Positions 9,185-17,557 of a stretch of 64,000 nucleotides of DNA are shown piece by piece. The translations under genes and the position numbers were made by a program. Each line of letters starts with the position of its first letter. Positions within the stretch are counted from its first letter, which is position 1. This DNA comes from Halomonas citrativorans (GTDB taxonomy: Bacteria > Pseudomonadota > Gammaproteobacteria > Pseudomonadales > Halomonadaceae), in contig NZ_FUKM01000057.1 in NCBI RefSeq assembly GCF_900163645.1, positions 1 through 64,000 of the forward strand, given 5' to 3'. The notes under the pieces are model-generated. The model worked only from the letters and a program-made list of their open reading frames with translations, had not been told where the DNA came from and made no database searches.

Positions 9185-9862
9185 CTAGGCGGCAATACCG
9201 TAGCGGTCACGATAAGCGCGCACGGCTTCTGCATAGGCGAGCATTTCGTCACCAGTATGCTCTTCAAGGTAAGTAAGTACTTGCTCAAGCGTGACGATGC
9301 TCACCACCGGCATGCCATACTCGGCCTGGACTTCCTGAATGGCGCTCTGCTCGCCTTGGCCGCGCTCCTGGCGGTCCAAGGCAATTATCACGCCGCCTGC
9401 ACGGGAACCGCTTTGCTCAATCAGGCTCATGACTTCGCGGATGGCCGTACCGGCGGTAATCACATCATCAATGATCAGGATATCGCCCGCCAGTGGTGCA
9501 CCCACAATGTTGCCGCCTTCGCCGTGGGTTTTGGCCTCCTTACGATTAAACGCGTAGGGCATGTCCTGGTCATGATGATCCGCCAGTGCCGCAGCGGTCA
9601 CTGCCGCCAGCGGAATGCCCTTGTACGCTGGGCCAAACAGCACATCGGCTTTCAAGTTGCTGTCGACAATGGCCTGGGCATAAAAACGGCCTAACTTGGC
9701 TAGTGCGCGGCCGGTCTGGAACAGTCCAGCGTTAAAAAAGTAAGGACTTACTCGCCCAGATTTAAGCGTAAATTCACCAAACTTAAGAACGCCCTGCTCG
9801 ATGGCAAAGGCGATGAATTCGCGTTGGTAGGGTTGTAGAGTGGTAACCACGGCGTTCCTCAT
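9185..9862 (-). CDS. pyrE: Orotate phosphoribosyltransferase
   Basis: A 225-residue enzyme of pyrimidine synthesis that joins orotate and PRPP to make OMP. The family start [20 protein letters not shown] is clear, with [19 protein letters not shown], the AYKGIPLA segment, the [10 protein letters not shown] flexible loop and the PRPP motif [16 protein letters not shown]. The ATG at 9862 gives a protein slightly longer than the E. coli enzyme and has no good ribosome site; GTG 9850, preceded by AGGAA, is an attractive alternative start. It is divergent from the crc-like gene, an arrangement also found in Pseudomonas. Confidence 0.93.
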   Translation of the reverse strand: MRNAVVTTLQPYQREFIAFAIEQGVLKFGEFTLKSGRVSPYFFNAGLFQTGRALAKLGRFYAQAIVDSNLKADVLFGPAYKGIPLAAVTAAALADHHDQDMPYAFNRKEAKTHGEGGNIVGAPLAGDILIIDDVITAGTAIREVMSLIEQSGSRAGGVIIALDRQERGQGEQSAIQEVQAEYGMPVVSIVTLEQVLTYLEEHTGDEMLAYAEAVRAYRDRYGIAA

Positions 9863-9991
9863 TAGGCGGATGATTTATGTCAGCACAAAGGCGACAATAA
9901 AACGCAGGTAAATAGCAAGAATAAGAGGGTCTATTTACCCAAACGTCTAAACGTCGGGTATCATACAGCAGCGACGCAAAAGGGACGATTT

Positions 9992-10759
9992 ATGAAAATT
10001 GCCAGCATCAATGTTAATGGTATACGTGATGCCGTCGACCGTGGCTTCCTGGACTGGCTGGCTCAGCAGGACGCCGATGTGGTTTGCGTGCAGAACATCA
10101 AGGCAAAAAGTTTTGAATTAGGTGACCATATTCTTTATCCGGAAGGCTATGAAGGCTATTTCCTGGATGCGGAAGAGGATGGATTCGCCGGTGTTGGGCT
10201 TTACTGCCGCAAAATCCCCAAGGCGATCATGTATGGCTTGGGTTTTCCGCAGTGCGATCACGAAGGGCGTTTTCTGCAGGCGGATTATGACCGCTTCAGC
10301 ATTGCCACCTTTTTGATGCCCGATGGCAGCGACCAGAAAGCCAAGCAGGCGTTTATGGAGCAGTACCAGGAGTACCTGACGAAGATGTCGCGCAAACGCC
10401 GCGAATACATCATCTGTGGTACCTGGAATGTGGCCCATAAAACGGTCGATTTGGCCAATTGGTCGGATAACCAGCTCACCTCTGGTTTTCGCCCCGAAGA
10501 GCGCGCCTGGATGGATCAGGTGCTTGGCCCAACAGGGTTTATCGACACCTTCCGCGAAATAAATCGCGATGCTGGCGAATACACCTGGTGGCCGAAGCTT
10601 GACCAAGAGGTGCCACGTAGCCGTCAAGAAGGGTGGCGGATCGACTATCAGTTAGTCGGCCCCAACTTCCGTCGTCACGTGGTCGACGCATGGATTGATA
10701 AAGAGGCAACTTTCTCCGAGTACGCCCCGCTAATTGTCGAGTACGATCTCGCCCTTTAA
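9992..10759 (+). CDS. crc: Crc-like protein: ExoIII fold without catalytic residues
   Basis: A 255-residue endonuclease/exonuclease/phosphatase-fold protein. It resembles ExoIII/Ape1 overall (MKIASINVNGIRDAV at the start, RIDYQLV near 218), but the active-site positions are substituted. The LQETK glutamate is Asn35 in VQNIK, the GDFN aspartate is Thr144 in GTWN, and the SDHCP histidine is Tyr244 in SEYAP. This pattern and its position beside pyrE match Crc of Pseudomonas, which works with Hfq in catabolite repression and has no nuclease activity. So the family is strongly supported, and the regulatory role is inferred. AAAGGGACG provides the ribosome site. Many pipelines would label this exodeoxyribonuclease III. 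Confidence 0.8.
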   Translation: MKIASINVNGIRDAVDRGFLDWLAQQDADVVCVQNIKAKSFELGDHILYPEGYEGYFLDAEEDGFAGVGLYCRKIPKAIMYGLGFPQCDHEGRFLQADYDRFSIATFLMPDGSDQKAKQAFMEQYQEYLTKMSRKRREYIICGTWNVAHKTVDLANWSDNQLTSGFRPEERAWMDQVLGPTGFIDTFREINRDAGEYTWWPKLDQEVPRSRQEGWRIDYQLVGPNFRRHVVDAWIDKEATFSEYAPLIVEYDLAL

Positions 10760-10784
10760 GCATCTTTCCCGCGTCGCCGTTAAC

Positions 10785-10812
10785 CAATGAGCCGACCATG
10801 GTCGGCTCATTG
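10785..10812. terminator. Palindromic hairpin between crc-like gene and rph
   Basis: CAATGAGCCGAC and GTCGGCTCATTG form a perfect 12-bp stem with a 4-base loop, between two convergent genes. It lacks a strong T-run, but position and stability suggest a shared terminator. Confidence 0.7.
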
Positions 10813-10830
10813 CGTTGGTGATTAAACGGT

Positions 10831-11568
10831 CTAACCGCGAATACCCAGCGCCTCACGCTGATGCTCAAGTAGCTCAGAGCCCGCCTTTTCGGCCAGGTCC
10901 AGCATGGCGTTTAGCTCCGTGCGGTTAAACGCGCCTGCCTCAGCCGTGCCCTGTACTTCAATCAGCTCGCCGCTTTCGGTCATCACCACGTTCAAATCGG
11001 TATCGGCCTTGCTGTCCTCGGGGTAGTCAAGATCCAGCACCGGTATGCCTTTATAGATACCCACTGAAATCGCGCTGACCAACTGTTTGAAAGGATCGCT
11101 TTTAATCTTCCTCTCACGCTGCAGATAACGAATGGCATCCACCAGCGCGACACAGCCACCCGTAATTGATGCAGTACGCGTGCCGCCGTCTGCCTGAATG
11201 ACATCGCAGTCCACGGTGACCGTGAATTCGCCCATCTTTTTCAGGTCGACCGCTGCCCGCAGGCTCCGACCAATCAAGCGCTGAATTTCCAGCGTGCGGC
11301 CACCCTGTTTGCCACGTGTCGCCTCACGCCCACTGCGTGAGTGGGTCGCACGGGGCAGCATGCCGTATTCCGCGGTGATCCAGCCCTGGTTTTTGCCGCG
11401 CAGCCAGCGCGGTACGCCCATTTCTACGCTGGCATTACACAGCACTTTGGTATCGCCAAACTCAACCAGTACGGAGCCTTCCGCATGACGGGTATAGTCA
11501 CGGGTCAGGCGGATCTCACGCAGCTGGTTGGCCTCGCGACCACTGGGGCGAACAACTTCAGGACGCAT
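10831..11568 (-). CDS. rph: Ribonuclease PH
   Basis: A 245-residue phosphorolytic 3'-5' exoribonuclease that trims tRNA 3' ends. Diagnostic stretches are the N-terminal [35 protein letters not shown], the phosphate-binding [20 protein letters not shown] region, and [21 protein letters not shown]-terminal [15 protein letters not shown] and [12 protein letters not shown] motifs complete the fold. Length matches the family. It is divergent from yicC, which is 129 bases away, an arrangement shared with Pseudomonas. Confidence 0.95.
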   Translation of the reverse strand: MRPEVVRPSGREANQLREIRLTRDYTRHAEGSVLVEFGDTKVLCNASVEMGVPRWLRGKNQGWITAEYGMLPRATHSRSGREATRGKQGGRTLEIQRLIGRSLRAAVDLKKMGEFTVTVDCDVIQADGGTRTASITGGCVALVDAIRYLQRERKIKSDPFKQLVSAISVGIYKGIPVLDLDYPEDSKADTDLNVVMTESGELIEVQGTAEAGAFNRTELNAMLDLAEKAGSELLEHQREALGIRG

Positions 11569-11697
11569 AGCACCTCACAAAAAGCACTTCACAAAAAGCG
11601 CATAACTAGGAAAAGCCTTCCATTGTACACGTCTTAACGTTCAAGCCTGCCCTTATCGGGTAGACTGAGGAAAACGCGTTCTCAAAGGATAATCACC

Positions 11698-12576
11698 ATG
11701 GCCACTTTACGTCGCGTACACAGCATGACCGCCTTTGCCCGTGTTGAGGAGGCTGCTTCCTGGGGCACGCTGCACGTCGAAATTCGCTCGGTGAACCAGC
11801 GTTACCTGGAACCGCATTTTCGGCTACATGAAAGCCTGCGCGATCTCGAGCCGATACTCCGTGAAGCCCTGCGAACCCGCTTGGCGCGAGGCAAAGTAGA
11901 GTGCAGCATACGCTTTGAAAGCTCAGAAACCGTACAGGCCCCTACGGTAAATACCGCGCGCCTGGCCGCGATTTCTGATGCGCTTACGGCTATCCAGCAG
12001 CACGTGCCCAGCGCCGTACCGCCCACCACACTTGAGCTTTTAAACCAGCCTGGCGTGATGGAAACCCAACACCTGGATCAGGGCGCCATCAAAGCCGCTG
12101 CCAAAACGTTGTTTGAGCAAGCGCTGGAGGAACTCATCGATGCCCGAGCCCGTGAAGGCGACAAACTCGCCGAAATGATTAGCACGCGCCTTACCGCGGT
12201 AAGCGAACAGGTCGCAACCGTCAAAAGCCTGTTACCCCAGCTATTAGAACGCCAGCGTGCCCAACTGCTGGAGCGTCTGGAAATGGCCAAAACCGAACTT
12301 GACCCCCAGCGGCTGGAAGCTGAGCTGGTACTGGTTGCCCAAAAAGCCGATGTAGACGAAGAGCTCGACCGTCTCACGGCCCATGTTGAAGAAGTCAGCC
12401 GCCAGCTCACTCAAGCCGGTCCTAAAGGCCGCCGTCTGGATTTTTTGATGCAGGAGCTAAACCGCGAAGCCAATACACTGTCATCTAAATCCATTGTGGC
12501 CGAAAGCACCCGCTGTGCGGTAGAGCTTAAAGTGCTGATTGAGCAGATGCGTGAGCAGATTCAGAATATTGAGTGA
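11698..12576 (+). CDS. yicC: YicC family endoribonuclease
   Basis: A 292-residue member of the YicC/YloC family, now described as endoribonucleases involved in RNA turnover. The N-terminal signature SMTAFARVEEAASWGTLHVEIRSVN-type segment is present from residue 9, and the family-defining C-terminus QELNREANTLSSKS is at about 258-272. The middle is helical. The start ATG 11698 has AGGA 8 bases upstream. In Pseudomonas the next gene is gmk; here about 22.8 kb of other genes separates yicC from gmk, marking an insertion. Confidence 0.9.
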   Translation: MATLRRVHSMTAFARVEEAASWGTLHVEIRSVNQRYLEPHFRLHESLRDLEPILREALRTRLARGKVECSIRFESSETVQAPTVNTARLAAISDALTAIQQHVPSAVPPTTLELLNQPGVMETQHLDQGAIKAAAKTLFEQALEELIDARAREGDKLAEMISTRLTAVSEQVATVKSLLPQLLERQRAQLLERLEMAKTELDPQRLEAELVLVAQKADVDEELDRLTAHVEEVSRQLTQAGPKGRRLDFLMQELNREANTLSSKSIVAESTRCAVELKVLIEQMREQIQNIE

Positions 12577-12817
12577 TGTCGACGCTTGTCTACCATGATC
12601 CAGCTTAAGCCACCGCTAGGTGGGTAGTAAAATGCCATGCTACCCATCATTGAGGCAGAATTTCGTGAAAGTGCTACCCCTTTTTGGCACATTTCGGTGT
12701 CCGGAATTAGTTGACCACTACAAACAGCGTCTTTTACGCGTCAGTAATTCAAAACGTTGTTTGGAAGGGGGGAAGATGAAAGTAGACGTAACCCTCCAGT
12801 GTCGAGAAAAGTCATTT
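12577..12817. other. Left junction of the defence island, possible IS end
   Basis: No credible gene is seen here. GGGTAG and CTACCC around 12624-12648 can form a short hairpin, possibly the yicC terminator. At about 12698-12720 the sequence TGTCCGGAATTAGTTGACC resembles terminal inverted repeats of transposable elements, though I cannot assign a family and no transposase is present. Because conserved synteny breaks here, it is a plausible scar of the insertion. Confidence 0.35.
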
Positions 12818-13276
12818 TTAGCTCCTGACACGTGGCGGCTTTTCGGGCCACTCTGAAAGGGCGATTTCGCCCTCGATAGCATCTATCACCACCTCGAATT
12901 CCTGCGGGCAGTGTTTCACGCCACACTCCCAGACAACGATGACACGCCATCCTTGAGCCTCTAGTTCGGCCTGTTTACGCGCATCTCTGCGTACGGTCTC
13001 GGCGAGCTTGTTCTGCCAGAACTCCTTTTGGCTGGCGGGCGTTGTCGCATAGAAGCAGCCCTCATGGCGGTGCCAAAAGCAGCCGTTCACAAAAAGAGCG
13101 ACCTGATAAACAGGAATCACAAGGTCTGGTTTACCGGGCAAGTGTTTCGCATGGGCGTCAAAAGAAATATGTCGTTTCTCTAGCTCCGCCTGAACAAACC
13201 GCTCCGGGACAGTATTTTTGCCCTTGATAGAAGCCATCATTTTTGATCGGGTGGAACGATCAACAATATCCGCCAT
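12818..13276 (-). CDS. vsr: Very short patch repair endonuclease Vsr
   Basis: A 152-residue strand-specific mismatch endonuclease. Vsr nicks beside T:G mismatches created when 5-methylcytosine deaminates at Dcm sites, so its presence with a Dcm-type methyltransferase makes sense. Visible signatures: the N-terminal RSKMMASIKGKNTVPE, the LPGKPDLVIP catalytic strand, and FVNGCFWHRHEGC (zinc-binding and catalytic histidines). It overlaps the endonuclease gene upstream by 17 bases and is the last gene of the type II operon. Confidence 0.95.
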   Translation of the reverse strand: MADIVDRSTRSKMMASIKGKNTVPERFVQAELEKRHISFDAHAKHLPGKPDLVIPVYQVALFVNGCFWHRHEGCFYATTPASQKEFWQNKLAETVRRDARKQAELEAQGWRVIVVWECGVKHCPQEFEVVIDAIEGEIALSEWPEKPPRVRS

Positions 13277-14483
13277 GATGGTGCCCGCGAATAAATTCGA
13301 TGAAGCTGGATAGCGTCTCGACGCTGCCTTGAGCGTAAAACGGCTGCAGCGGCGATGGAATTACCAGCTGAACGCCAGCATCCCGCATTTCCGTAAGCTG
13401 ATGTTCTGATATGCCGGGTTGAAGGGTAAGCAAGTGCTTTAAAGGAATACGCTTCGCTTCATTCAGAACTTGCCGCCAGCGGTCCTTGCAGGTGGTTTTG
13501 ACGCCCAGCATGTGAAGTCTTGAAGAAGGGAAATCAGGGTGTTGATACGCCTCACTATCGGGAAACAGGAAGTCCGGCTTTGAGCGCTTCTCGGTTCTGG
13601 CACCGCGCTCAAACGGTAACCTGTGCTTGCCAAATATCCACTCCAAGTGGTTCTCCAGGGCGTGCCCGGCTCTGGATTTTCTTCGGTTCTGAACACTGAG
13701 AGAGAAGCTGATAAACGCGTCTACATCTTTGGACCACCCGTTGGCATGCTCTACCAGATGTTCACTGACAACGTGCCGCTCCAACTGCTTAAAGAGTATT
13801 TCTTCGCGCTCGATCAATGCCATCAACGTATCGTCTGGCGCGGACATGGGATTAATATCATGCTGTAGCGTTTCAAGCGCCAGCCCCGATAGTTGCCGAG
13901 TGGTGGGAAATTTCAGGTCGAATCTTTCAAGCAGTAGGTCTAGCCAACTATCCTCATCAGCACCTGCTCTAAGGACGGCTATCCCAGCTTCTTCAGCAAT
14001 ATAGTTGAACAGTGAAACCGGAACCTCGACGCGGGTTGGATCGATGATTTCAAGCGTCGTACCAGGCTCTTCATGCACACCGAACAGCCACAAAAGCTCT
14101 GTTCGAAGCTCACTTTCCTGGGGAACGATAACCAGCAGCAGAGACCCATCAGGCCGGTGAGCATAAATCAGGGTGTCGCCCGCCGCCGCAGACTTCAGGG
14201 GCTCATTGCTGCTTCTATAGTACAAACGAAACTCTGCACTACGCGCCGGGTCCTTCTCGCGTGCATCGTACCAGGTTAACGTCCCATTCTGAGAGAGCCT
14301 GTCGGCGTCATCATCACCCATATAGAGACATGTGCTATCAATCCAGCGCCGCTCACTTCCGAGAATTTGCCGGAGCTTCTGGACACCTTGAAGCTCATGC
14401 TGGTTGGACTTTCTGGGGTTAACCTCAACCTCACTCAGCAACTTTACACCAACGCCTGTAAAGTGAGTGGACAGCTTTTCCAT
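13260..14483 (-). CDS. Type II restriction endonuclease, EcoRII family
   Basis: A 407-residue restriction enzyme of the EcoRII family, the same length class as EcoRII itself. The N-terminal half (about 30-190) matches the DNA-binding effector domain. The C-terminal half is the PD-(D/E)XK catalytic domain: Glu277 in ALENHLEW, Asp304 in KPDFLFP, Lys329 and Arg335 in LGVKTTCKDRW. EcoRII needs two copies of CCWGG for cutting, and the neighbouring Dcm-like enzyme would protect that same site, so CCWGG is the inferred target. The gene begins 48 bases after the methyltransferase and overlaps vsr. Confidence 0.93.
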   Translation of the reverse strand: MEKLSTHFTGVGVKLLSEVEVNPRKSNQHELQGVQKLRQILGSERRWIDSTCLYMGDDDADRLSQNGTLTWYDAREKDPARSAEFRLYYRSSNEPLKSAAAGDTLIYAHRPDGSLLLVIVPQESELRTELLWLFGVHEEPGTTLEIIDPTRVEVPVSLFNYIAEEAGIAVLRAGADEDSWLDLLLERFDLKFPTTRQLSGLALETLQHDINPMSAPDDTLMALIEREEILFKQLERHVVSEHLVEHANGWSKDVDAFISFSLSVQNRRKSRAGHALENHLEWIFGKHRLPFERGARTEKRSKPDFLFPDSEAYQHPDFPSSRLHMLGVKTTCKDRWRQVLNEAKRIPLKHLLTLQPGISEHQLTEMRDAGVQLVIPSPLQPFYAQGSVETLSSFIEFIRGHHHGGYC

Positions 14484-14531
14484 ACGTCTATGGCCCCTGA
14501 TATCCTGGTGTTCAAAACTCTGGCAACCCCG

Positions 14532-15992
14532 TTACTGCGCAAGGGGAATCTCGATCTGTTTTTGGTCTTCTTTGGCCTTGATAGACTCAATTTTTCGGGC
14601 AGCAAGAATTCGAGATTTCATTAGCTTTGCCACTGACTCAAACACTGGAACAACCACCGAGTTACCAAACTGCCGGTAGGCCTGGGTATCGGATACCGGG
14701 ATGACAAAGTTGCTTTCACCCAGCTTATCAAAGCCCATTAATCGTGCGCACTCTTGGGGCGTCAGCCTTCTTGGCCGATGCGTGTGGTTGTGTTCACTAT
14801 AGAAATCCAGTGCGTCATCAAAACCCCGATCTACCAAAATCTCCGAGCCGTCCTTGTGATAACGGGCTGACAAGGTGCGGGCCACGTCGTGGAAGCGGGT
14901 CAAGCCAAAGCCGAATCCGTTACCCTTTTCACGGTGCTTCTGCGCGTACTTGTAAAGGTACTCCCACAGTTTAGGCGTCAGGATGTACTTGTCATCGACG
15001 TCCTTATCCAGGAGTTCGCCAAAAGAGGGGCGCTCCTTCGGATACATGTTGACGATGTCTTTTAGAGTGAAGCCATCATGAACACCAAGGTCTCGACGAA
15101 AGCCCACAAGCACAATCCGCTCACGATGCTGAGGAAGGAAGTGTTTGGCATCGATAACCTTGGGGTCCTGGCCTTTGGGAGCGTTAACATCCGCCACTTC
15201 ATAACCCAGCTCATCCAGCGTCTCACAGATCACTCGGAAGGTTTTACCCTTGTCGTGGCTCTTGAGGTTTTTGACGTTTTCAAGCAGGAAAGCCGCCGGC
15301 CGCTTGGCGGCCAGAATCCGCGCAACGTCAAAAAACAGTGTTCCCTGGGCATCGCACTCAAACCCGTGTTTTCGGCCAAGAGAGTTCTTCTTTGAAACCC
15401 CTGCCAGAGAAAACGGTTGGCACGGAAAACCTGCGAGTAACACGTCATGATCAGGAATCTGCTGATCAATGTGTTTATAGGCGGTATCTTCGTCAATCTC
15501 GAGGTTAGCGCTCAGCGTGACTTCGCGGATATCTTCGTTGAATCGATGCGTAAGCGGATCGCAGAAATGATTCGCTTTATAGGTGCGTACGGCGTACTTG
15601 TTCCACTCAGACGTAAACACACATTCGCCACCAATGGCTTCAAACCCTTTTCTTATTCCCCCAATACCGGCGAACAGGTCAATGAATCGAAAAGACGGCT
15701 TGATATCATTGGGTTTAGGCGTTGGCAGCATGGACACCATGCGCTGGTAGGCGGCACGGGTAACCTTGGGTTCAGCCTTTCCTTTGGCCCAGCGATTGAT
15801 GGTTTCTCGGCACCAGCTCCCCTTATCAGCCTCGGCAAGTGCTTCTGCGATGGCTCTTTGATCGTAAATTTCCAACAGCTTGTTCAAAAGAGCTCTGTCA
15901 TCAAGCCTCTCATAGGGCGATAGAGAAGTACCTGCTGGTTGAGGAGCCGCGTCTGAATCAGCAGCGTTATCAATATCGAAAAGGAGGGTCAT
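14532..15992 (-). CDS. dcm: Dcm-type DNA cytosine-5 methyltransferase
   Basis: A 486-residue C5-methyltransferase strikingly similar to E. coli Dcm/M.EcoRII. Motif I is [14 protein letters not shown], the catalytic cysteine lies in [10 protein letters not shown] (Cys191), ENVKNL follows, then [19 protein letters not shown], a target-recognition region, and [14 protein letters not shown] plus [10 protein letters not shown]. It should methylate the inner cytosine of CCWGG and protect the host from the adjacent EcoRII-like nuclease. The reading frame also allows GTG 16028; neither start has a strong ribosome site, and I preferred the ATG. Confidence 0.92.
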   Translation of the reverse strand: MTLLFDIDNAADSDAAPQPAGTSLSPYERLDDRALLNKLLEIYDQRAIAEALAEADKGSWCRETINRWAKGKAEPKVTRAAYQRMVSMLPTPKPNDIKPSFRFIDLFAGIGGIRKGFEAIGGECVFTSEWNKYAVRTYKANHFCDPLTHRFNEDIREVTLSANLEIDEDTAYKHIDQQIPDHDVLLAGFPCQPFSLAGVSKKNSLGRKHGFECDAQGTLFFDVARILAAKRPAAFLLENVKNLKSHDKGKTFRVICETLDELGYEVADVNAPKGQDPKVIDAKHFLPQHRERIVLVGFRRDLGVHDGFTLKDIVNMYPKERPSFGELLDKDVDDKYILTPKLWEYLYKYAQKHREKGNGFGFGLTRFHDVARTLSARYHKDGSEILVDRGFDDALDFYSEHNHTHRPRRLTPQECARLMGFDKLGESNFVIPVSDTQAYRQFGNSVVVPVFESVAKLMKSRILAARKIESIKAKEDQKQIEIPLAQ

Positions 15993-16062
15993 GAAGTTCT
16001 CTGGGTCAAATGTGTGACGATCTGCCACGATTGTAGACCCATCGTTCGGTATTGGCGAGGCC

Positions 16063-17184
16063 TTACTGCTGAATACGGCTGTTCTTTAACATCTGATCAC
16101 TGGCCGGGCGATCCAAATGGCCAGTGGCAGCAAGATGGATGTTTTTGGCAATTGCTTCGACAGGATCATCCAATGTTCCCAGAAACTGAAACTCGGAAGG
16201 GGTAACGTAGCGTGCTTTTTGCTCATCTTTTCCGGTGAAGGATTGTTCCGCCCCCGTTGCCGATGAGCGTCTTTTCATTATCTCGCGCAAGGTCGTTTCA
16301 TCCAATAATTTCGCCAGTAGCACGACGTTCTTGCGATCCCCGATTCGGTTGAGTAGGTAGCCCGTGCCCAGGTTTTTGTTCCAGATCGGCTTCACCATGA
16401 TCATGTGCAGCGTCTTGATACCTCTTTGGGCCAGCGCCAGCATGACCATTAGCTGGCCGTTATTAATCCCAAAAGAGAGATTCTCATCAGGGCCAGTAAC
16501 ACGCGGGAACTTGTGCTTAACTTCCAGCTGCATGAAAGTGTTATCCGGCAGCCGTGCAAGGCTGTCTATATCCCACACGCCATCGAAAAAAGGTTGTATT
16601 GCACAGTTTTTGAACAAGCGATGGAGCACGACCCGCTTAAAGAGATCATCGCTATATTGGCTGGAAATTCCCGCCCAGAATGCTTGTTGGGAGCGGTGTT
16701 CATCAATGACCGACGCCGCAGGAATCCTGAATTGAGGCACTGTCTGTCGCCGGTTCTTCAGCATAAAGGACTGAATGGGAATATGCGTTTCGCCGTTCCA
16801 CTCCTTGATAAAGAAGTCTCTGGCTGACTCGCCGTAATAGCAGTCAAACAGAAACCCCTCATGACTTCCTTTGGGCGAAAGCAACCTGCACAGCGCCGCC
16901 GCTGACGTACACTCTTCGGAGTGGTCCCATACCCACCAGGCATTCACAAACGTTTTCCGCGTCGAATGGCGCTGGGCTTTCACCGTCAGTGTGCGAACCA
17001 GCGAGATCGGCAATACGTCGATCCCTTGCCCGGTAAGCTTGCTGAGATACTCGTTAAACACTGATTCAATGACCAGGCCTTCCAGCATCCGGCTCTTGTC
17101 GGAACGAACGAGAATTTCCTTTAACTGCTCGATGTTATCAAGCGGAATATCCTGAAGGGGCCCAAACGGGGTCAGCAAACTCAT
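16063..17184 (-). CDS. Unrecognised protein with PD-(D/E)XK-like motif, first gene of type II operon
   Basis: A 373-residue protein I do not recognise. Residues 200-225 read as a candidate nuclease core: FDGVWDID (Asp201/Asp205), a 15-residue gap, then MQLEVKHK (Glu221, Lys223). This is the D-x(n)-E-x-K spacing of restriction-like nucleases. A helix ([15 protein letters not shown]) and a strand ([10 protein letters not shown]) follow, as expected for that fold. There are no membrane segments or helix-turn-helix. It lies upstream of dcm on the same strand, with AGGA before its ATG, so it is probably co-transcribed with the methyltransferase, endonuclease and Vsr. It could be an accessory nuclease, a second restriction subunit or a control factor. 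Confidence 0.6.
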   Translation of the reverse strand: MSLLTPFGPLQDIPLDNIEQLKEILVRSDKSRMLEGLVIESVFNEYLSKLTGQGIDVLPISLVRTLTVKAQRHSTRKTFVNAWWVWDHSEECTSAAALCRLLSPKGSHEGFLFDCYYGESARDFFIKEWNGETHIPIQSFMLKNRRQTVPQFRIPAASVIDEHRSQQAFWAGISSQYSDDLFKRVVLHRLFKNCAIQPFFDGVWDIDSLARLPDNTFMQLEVKHKFPRVTGPDENLSFGINNGQLMVMLALAQRGIKTLHMIMVKPIWNKNLGTGYLLNRIGDRKNVVLLAKLLDETTLREIMKRRSSATGAEQSFTGKDEQKARYVTPSEFQFLGTLDDPVEAIAKNIHLAATGHLDRPASDQMLKNSRIQQ

Positions 17185-17557
17185 TGCCTATTATCCTGCA
17201 CTACGCATGGAGGTTTGATACTGGCTGGGCAAGGGATAATTAGCAAGTGTTGACGTTTGGACGAAGGTGGCTTGGCAGTAGGGGGCAAGCTCGCAGGATA
17301 ACGGGTGGCGAGGCCCACGACAGCACAGAAGCCCAAGCATTAATTAAAGATTTTCCGTGCGGTGATGGCAAGTTCAACGCCACCAACCGCACCGAGCTGG
17401 TTGGGCGGCTTTGATAATGATCATTGAGCGGTGATAGTGATTCATGGGGCCGCGAGATTCACGTGCAAAGCGGAGATTACTTGGCGTTGGGGAGTCTAAA
17501 TGAATTCGCTTGGACGTTATTTTGAAACAGGCCCGGCTAGGGCCGAGCCTGTTTGAA
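17185..17557. other. Gap between the two defence operons with a possible gene remnant
   Basis: A 373-base stretch separating the helicase-PLD gene from the type II operon. On the plus strand, 17293-17409 has an open frame with a protein-like composition (TEAQALIKDFPCGDG, then NRTELVGRL and TGA), but it has no start and an in-frame stop lies just upstream. It may be the 3' scrap of a deleted gene. The promoter for the minus-strand type II operon should be close to 17190-17260. A terminator hairpin ends the region. Confidence 0.4.
17526..17555. terminator. Terminator after the helicase-PLD gene
   Basis: An imperfect hairpin, AACAGGCCCGGC against GGCCGAGCCTGTT with a short loop, lies directly after the stop of the minus-strand helicase-PLD gene and ends in A/T-rich DNA. 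It would close the long type I-containing transcript. Confidence 0.7.

Noticed and set aside
9992..10759. Calling the gene exodeoxyribonuclease III (xthA)
   Set aside because: The catalytic Glu, Asp and His positions are all substituted, and context matches Crc.
12620..12856. 78-residue plus-strand frame after yicC
   Set aside because: Runs into vsr on the opposite strand, no ribosome site, no recognisable content.
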